Assembly: GCA_010029945.1 (NCBI GenBank)
Contig: RGQW01000041.1
Coordinates: 1 to 11,580 of the forward strand
Direction: 5' to 3'
Length of the DNA: 11,580 nucleotides
DNA from: Actinomycetota bacterium
Lineage (GTDB): Bacteria; Actinomycetota; Actinomycetes; S36-B12
How positions within the stretch are numbered: the first letter of the stretch is position 1; every line of letters starts with the position of its first letter. Made by a program: the position numbers and the translations under genes. Shown piece after piece: positions 8,177 through 11,580 of the stretch. The notes beneath the pieces are model-generated. The model was given only the letters and a program-made list of their open reading frames with translations, did no database searches and had not been told where the DNA came from.

Positions 8177-8418
8177 TCAGCCGTCCGATGCCTCGACGAC
8201 GGCGCGGACGATTCGATTGTGCACACCGCAGCGGCAGAGATGACCGTCTAGTTCCTGGCGGACGGTGTCGGGTTCGAGGGGTGCGCCGTCTTTGCGGGCA
8301 GCATCCACAAGCGCCGCTGCCCGCATGAGAATGCCGGACAAGCAGAATCCGCATTGCCCGGCCTGACGGGGAATTCCCGAGGCTCACCGTTCACGGTGAG
8401 TGTCACGGTCTGCTCCAC
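8177..8418 (-). pseudogene. [2Fe-2S] subunit of the Mo hydroxylase, broken by an internal deletion
   Basis: This would be the small electron-transfer subunit (IorA/NicA/CoxS family, normally about 150-160 residues with two [2Fe-2S] domains). From GTG 8418, which has GGGAG at 8424-8428, the protein begins as usual with EQTVTLTVNGEPREFPV. At about 8360-8371 it changes abruptly: the expected ferredoxin-like domain with its C-x4-C-G-x-C and later cysteine is absent. The second domain follows in another frame: RQAGQCGFCLSGILMRAAAL, then DGHLCRCGVHNRIVRAV, stop at 8177-8179. Read in the starting frame, the sequence drifts into unrelated residues and stops at 8248. About 75 codons appear to be missing, a non-multiple of three. 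The second half is free of stops and fully conserved, so the lesion is recent or is an assembly error. Its stop is one base from the large-subunit ATG, as in an operon. Confidence 0.85.
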
Positions 8419-8434
8419 GTGATCTCCCACTCAT

Positions 8435-8453
8435 GTGACAACAATCGATTGCA
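8435..8453 (+). promoter_or_regulatory. Putative operator, copy 2 (GTGACAACAATCGATTGCA)
   Basis: This is the second copy of the element at 4500-4518, identical except for two spacer bases, with the palindrome CAATCGATTG at 8442-8451. It lies in the 93-base gap between the divergent Mo hydroxylase operon and the AhpD-like gene, where one bound regulator could affect both. By analogy with copy 1, AACAAT at 8440-8445 could be a -10 box for the rightward gene, giving a leader of about 58 bases. No clear -35 box is seen on either strand. Confidence 0.6.
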
Positions 8454-8500
8454 CAAGCGTAGTCCCGTGGGTCATGATTGTCGCTGTCGACAGCCAACAG

Positions 8501-8506
8501 AAAGGA
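8501..8506 (+). promoter_or_regulatory. Ribosome-binding site of the AhpD-like gene
   Basis: AAAGGA ends five bases before ATG 8512 and decides this start over the open in-frame stretch that extends upstream to 8419, which would run through the operator. Confidence 0.7.
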
Positions 8507-8511
8507 CGGCC

Positions 8512-9141
8512 ATGGTGCAGCGCATCTCATATGTCCCCTACGAGACCCTCAACTCGGACATGCAGGGGGAGTTACAGCGTTGCGCCGAACATGGAACGCC
8601 GCGTCCTGAATCCTCTGCGGTCCGTGCGCACTCGGAACGCTCCTTCTGGTTTTTTGCCGACTCCTGGCAAAAGATCTTTCGCGAAGGTGTTATGGATCAC
8701 GCGCTCAAGGAACTGTGCCGGGTCTACATATCTCGCACGGTGACCTGCGAATTCTGTGGAAACCAGCGAAGTGAGAAGGCGGCCGAGCAAGGTCTTCAAG
8801 AAATGCAGTACGACGATCTACTGAATTTCGAGTCGTCTAGCACCTATACCGATGAACAGAAGGCCGCTCTTCGTTACGCGCAGGCGATTGCGTGGGGCCC
8901 GGCGAGCGTCGATCAGGACCACATGTGGGATGAGCTCTCACGCTTCTTCACTGAGGAGCAAATCGTCGAACTCGGGTGTTTCATTGGTCTCACCTTCGGC
9001 CAACAAAGTTGGATACGACTGTTGGGCATTGACCATCATCAGTACCTGGCCGGAACCGCAGCATCGATGGCGCCGGGGTTCGAGGATGCCAGCGCGCTGG
9101 CATCGTCCAAGTCGAGCGCGGAGTACTGGGCGAGCAGTTAA
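8512..9141 (+). CDS. Carboxymuconolactone decarboxylase / AhpD-like family protein
   Basis: This is a 209-residue, mainly helical cytoplasmic protein of the CMD/AhpD superfamily. The core motif is LKELCRVYISRTVTCEFCGN: E67, then C79-x-x-C82. In AhpD-type peroxidase-reductases the pair is redox-active and is followed by a histidine four residues after the second cysteine; here that position is R86 (CGNQRS). The N-terminal 60 residues and the helices after the motif (DEQKAALRYAQAIAW, FTEEQIVELGCFIGLTFG) match the longer uncharacterised branch of the family often found beside catabolic genes. True decarboxylase activity is doubtful because muconolactone-pathway genes are absent. A thiol-dependent redox or isomerase-type role is possible. 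It is divergent from the Mo hydroxylase operon, sharing an operator region with it, and its last four bases overlap the end of the convergent E2 gene. Confidence 0.85.
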   Translation: MVQRISYVPYETLNSDMQGELQRCAEHGTPRPESSAVRAHSERSFWFFADSWQKIFREGVMDHALKELCRVYISRTVTCEFCGNQRSEKAAEQGLQEMQYDDLLNFESSSTYTDEQKAALRYAQAIAWGPASVDQDHMWDELSRFFTEEQIVELGCFIGLTFGQQSWIRLLGIDHHQYLAGTAASMAPGFEDASALASSKSSAEYWASS

Positions 9142-10442
9142 GCGAGAATCTTTGCCGGATTCTCGAGGAGTGATACGAACTCTCGCATCCACTCAGCCGC
9201 GGTCGCCCCGTCGACAGGTCGGTGGTCGACGGAAAGCGACACCTTCATCACCGAGCCCACGGTGATGTGTCCATCGGCCACGATGGGTTGTTCCTTAGCT
9301 GCGCCGACCGCCAGGATTGATGCGTGCGGCGGATTGATGATGGCGTCGAAGTCCTCGGTACCGAACATTCCGAGGTTGGTGACCGATGTCGATCCCCCTT
9401 CGAGTTCCGCCTGCTTCAGACCTCCGGCGTGTGCCCGCTCGGCAAAGTCCTTGGTGGTTGCGGCGATATGGCGAACCGACATGTCTTCAACGTTGCGTAG
9501 TACCGGCGTCACCAACCCGGACTCGGTAGCGATGGCTACCGCCATGTCGACGGTGTGGAACTGTCGAATGGCGTCGGCTGTCCAGATCACGTTCATCGCC
9601 GGAACTCGAACCATCGCGGCGGCCACCGCCTTGATCACCAGATCGTTGACAGAGACGCGAACGTCCTCGCCGTCGTTGATCTCGGCTCGCAGAGCCATGA
9701 GGCGGTCGACCTGTGCTGAGCCCCGCAGGTAGAAGTGTGGCGCCGTCGTCTTGCTCTCGACAAGCCGATTGGCGATGGCGCGACGCAGCCGCGAATGGGG
9801 GATATCCACGAAACCTGAGGCCGGTGCACTGCTGATAGCGGGTGCCGGGGAAGCAGGGGCAGCCGATGGCGCTCCGGAAATTGCCGCTTCGACGTCGCGA
9901 CGTCGGATGCGGCCGTTGGGTCCGGTCCCTGCAATTCCGGTCAGCGCGATACCTGCCTCTTTCGCGAGTCGACGGGCGATAGGACTGACGAAGAGCCGGC
10001 CGCTTGGAACAGCGGCCTCTGACGTGACCTCGGCGGCAGGTACTTCGGCAGGTGCTTCGGCAAGCACCGTGGAAACGGGCGTCGGATCGTTGGCCGGTGA
10101 TGCGGGAACCGGAGCCGGCGGGGGAGCAGCATCCGTGCTGCTGTCCGAGTTCGAGTCGACGCCGAGGCTGGCGAGCACCGCGTCGACGTCCCCCACATCC
10201 TCTCCCGGAGCTGCGATCAAGGCGATGGGGTCACCGATGGTGACCTCTTGTCCCTCTGTGGCGATCAGATGTACGAGGGTTCCATCCGCTTCCGCCTCGA
10301 CATCGACCACGGCCTTGTCGGTCTCGATGATCGCGATGACATCGCCGGTGGAAAAAGACGCGCCGACACCGGTCGGCCATTGGGACAAGACGGCGCTCGA
10401 GGCTCCGGCGGCTACTTCGGGCATGCGAAGGAGTTCAGCCAT
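9138..10442 (-). CDS. 2-oxoacid dehydrogenase complex E2 (dihydrolipoamide acyltransferase)
   Basis: This 434-residue protein is the core of a 2-oxoacid dehydrogenase complex. It transfers the acyl group made by E1 from lipoyl-lysine to coenzyme A. The lipoyl domain (1-80) has the modified lysine K43 in ETDKAVVD. An Ala/Pro/Ser-rich flexible linker (about 100-148) follows, then a peripheral subunit-binding domain (149-188: FVSPIARRLAKEAGI, GTGPNGRIRRRDVE). A second Ala/Pro linker leads to the catalytic domain (from about 212) with the active-site DHRPVDG, H407 and D411. It has a single lipoyl domain and normal length. The start ATG 10442 has GGAGG at 10449-10453 and overlaps the E1 coding end by eight bases, so the two are co-translated. 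The acyl specificity (pyruvate, acetoin, branched-chain or other) cannot be decided from sequence. No E3 gene is in view. Its stop overlaps the convergent AhpD-like gene. Confidence 0.93.
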   Translation of the reverse strand: MAELLRMPEVAAGASSAVLSQWPTGVGASFSTGDVIAIIETDKAVVDVEAEADGTLVHLIATEGQEVTIGDPIALIAAPGEDVGDVDAVLASLGVDSNSDSSTDAAPPPAPVPASPANDPTPVSTVLAEAPAEVPAAEVTSEAAVPSGRLFVSPIARRLAKEAGIALTGIAGTGPNGRIRRRDVEAAISGAPSAAPASPAPAISSAPASGFVDIPHSRLRRAIANRLVESKTTAPHFYLRGSAQVDRLMALRAEINDGEDVRVSVNDLVIKAVAAAMVRVPAMNVIWTADAIRQFHTVDMAVAIATESGLVTPVLRNVEDMSVRHIAATTKDFAERAHAGGLKQAELEGGSTSVTNLGMFGTEDFDAIINPPHASILAVGAAKEQPIVADGHITVGSVMKVSLSVDHRPVDGATAAEWMREFVSLLENPAKILA

Positions 10443-11580
10443 GGGTCACCTCCAGCATCTCGCGGAGAGCGTGCGCGACTTCCTCATCCTGGGCAATGGC
10501 CGCGCGCTCGAGCACCTTGCTGATGCTCGGGGATGCCTCGCCTCCGGTCACGCGTTGAACGGGTTGATCAAGCCAGTCGAAGAAGCGCCGCTGAATCTCG
10601 TCGGCCAGCCATCCCCCGTAGGAAGTCCCGAGGGCACCCTGCTCTGCGATGAGGACGTTGTTCGTCTTTTTGATGCTCTCGCCGATGGTGTCCCAGTCGA
10701 TGCTGGCGCGATCAAGCCAGCGAAGGTCGATAACGTCCGCATCGACCGAGTTGACCTCGTCGAGGGCCTGGAGCACGTAGTTGGTCATGGCGAGGTAACT
10801 GATGATGGTGACGTCGTCGCCGGAGCGACGAAGAGCTGCTTTTCCGACGGGCAGGTAGTAGTCGTAGTCCTCGACGGGACCCATTCCGGAACTGGTGTAA
10901 AGGTCGACGTGCTCGAGAACCACGACGGGATCGTTGCAGGCCAATGCGGTATTCATCAGCCCCACGTAGTCAAACGGATTTGATGGTGCCACGATTCGCC
11001 AGCCGGGGTTGGTGACGAAGACACCGGCGGGGTCCATCGAGTGTTGGGAGCCGTAGCCCGTTCCTTGAGCAACTTTGCTGCGCAAGACCACGGGTACGTC
11101 ACCGGTTCCGCCGAACATGTGCCGGGCCTTACCGATTTGATTGAACAACTGATCGGCGGCCACCCACATGAAGTCCGCATACATGAACTCGATGACCGGG
11201 CGAAAGCGACCATCGAGCGCCATGCCGCCACCGAGCCCCGTGAACGCGTTCTCACTGATCGGGGTTCCCAGAATTCGATCGGGAAAGCGATCCTTCAGTC
11301 CACGGGTAGCGCCATTCGTCCCTCCATTGAGCCGGTGGATGTCCTCACCGAGAACCACGATGCGATCGTCGGTTTCCATCCGACGATTCATCACTCCAGC
11401 TACGGCGTCGATGAACTTGACCTCGGCCGTTTCCCCGGAGAAGTCTTCACGATCGGACCAGCGCAGCCCCTCGAGTTCGCTGAGATCCCCGCGAACGCCG
11501 ATGTCCACGAAGGCTGGGTCGGGCCACTCTGATTGCTTGATTCGGCGCTCGTCCGGTTTACCGTCGGGAACGGCTTCGGT
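10435..11580 (-). CDS. 2-oxoacid dehydrogenase E1, beta portion; probably a fused alpha/beta E1 (5' end outside window)
   Basis: The visible 381 residues are the C-terminal part of a thiamine-diphosphate-dependent E1 that decarboxylates a 2-oxoacid and acylates E2. The beta-type pyrimidine-binding domain shows VKFIDAVAGVMNRRM, VVLGEDIHRLNGGTNGATRG, GTPISENAFTGLGGGMAL and FMYADFMWVAADQLFNQI. The C-terminal domain has TNNVLIAEQGALGTSYGG and FDWLDQPVQRVTGGEASPS. The frame stays open to the window edge with residues (TEAVPDGKPDERR, then WPDPAFVDIGVRGDLS) that resemble the linker of actinomycete E1 proteins with alpha and beta halves in one chain. A GTG at 11508 is in frame but has no ribosome-binding site and begins inside this conserved stretch, so it is not accepted as the start. 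The alpha half with the diphosphate/Mg site would lie outside. If the fusion is wrong, this is a separate beta subunit starting beyond the edge. Confidence 0.87.
   Translation of the reverse strand, partial: TEAVPDGKPDERRIKQSEWPDPAFVDIGVRGDLSELEGLRWSDREDFSGETAEVKFIDAVAGVMNRRMETDDRIVVLGEDIHRLNGGTNGATRGLKDRFPDRILGTPISENAFTGLGGGMALDGRFRPVIEFMYADFMWVAADQLFNQIGKARHMFGGTGDVPVVLRSKVAQGTGYGSQHSMDPAGVFVTNPGWRIVAPSNPFDYVGLMNTALACNDPVVVLEHVDLYTSSGMGPVEDYDYYLPVGKAALRRSGDDVTIISYLAMTNYVLQALDEVNSVDADVIDLRWLDRASIDWDTIGESIKKTNNVLIAEQGALGTSYGGWLADEIQRRFFDWLDQPVQRVTGGEASPSISKVLERAAIAQDEEVAHALREMLEVTHG

Noticed and set aside
8211..8220. ATTCGATTGT, a partial match to the operator palindrome
   Set aside because: Only part of the dyad is present, the GTGA flank is missing, and it lies within the conserved coding text HNRIVR.
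8176..8226. N-terminal extension of the Mo large subunit to 8226
   Set aside because: These 17 codons overlap the conserved end of the [2Fe-2S] subunit in another frame. ATG 8175 gives the expected N-terminus.
8360..8371. Programmed frameshift instead of a deletion in the small subunit
   Set aside because: A shift alone would not restore the missing ferredoxin-like domain of about 75 residues, and no slippery run is present at the junction.
8383..8400. Inverted repeat CTCACCGT-TC-ACGGTGAG
   Set aside because: This 8-bp hairpin lies inside the conserved TLTVNGEP coding segment of the small subunit. It probably follows from codon choice, though its closeness to the deletion junction was noted.
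9751..10983. Long plus-strand open frame (410 codons) opposite E2 and E1
   Set aside because: It lies antisense to two well-conserved genes, its composition is Ala/Ser/Thr-rich low complexity, it has no family motif, and it arises from the GC-rich third-position pattern.
11506..11508. GTG start for a separate E1 beta subunit
   Set aside because: No ribosome-binding site is present, and conserved-looking in-frame sequence continues upstream to the edge.

Overview
The window reads as a dense stretch of chromosome from a GC-rich bacterium, most likely an actinomycete. This is inferred from the GC-rich codon use, the lipoprotein signal of the solute-binding protein, an E1 2-oxoacid dehydrogenase that reads like the fused alpha/beta type, and a probable leaderless promoter. 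No genus can be named. There are no tRNA, rRNA, CRISPR or insertion-sequence features, and no gene-free stretch longer than 100 bases.

Layout. (1) Positions 1-4425, plus strand: the end of a peptide-type (Dpp/Opp) ABC importer operon. It holds the last 43 codons of a DppC-like permease, two ATPases (DppD-like and DppF-like) and a family-5 solute-binding lipoprotein, closed by a strong hairpin at 4439-4473. (2) 4518-6089, plus: a phytoene-desaturase/PYROXD2-like FAD oxidoreductase, apparently read from a leaderless promoter. (3) 6094-8418, minus: a two-gene molybdenum hydroxylase operon of the isoquinoline 1-oxidoreductase/nicotinate dehydrogenase type. The large Mo subunit is intact, but the [2Fe-2S] subunit is broken: its first iron-sulfur domain is missing and the two remaining pieces are in different frames. 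(4) 8512-9141, plus: a carboxymuconolactone decarboxylase/AhpD-like protein. (5) 9138-11580, minus: E2 and the beta half of E1 of a 2-oxoacid dehydrogenase complex, with E1 running off the window.

How they may work together. A 19-base element, GTGANNACAATCGATTGCA, occurs just before or over the start of the FAD enzyme (4500-4518) and again in the divergent promoter region between the Mo hydroxylase and the AhpD-like gene (8435-8453). The copies differ only at the two N positions and are centred on the palindrome CAATCGATTG. This suggests that one regulator controls three of the transcription units and that the region is a catabolic locus: import by the ABC transporter, oxidation by the FAD and Mo enzymes, a step by the AhpD-like protein, and oxidative decarboxylation of a 2-oxoacid product by E1/E2. 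The substrate cannot be named from sequence. The broken iron-sulfur subunit means the Mo hydroxylase is probably inactive in this strain, unless the lesion is a sequencing or assembly error.
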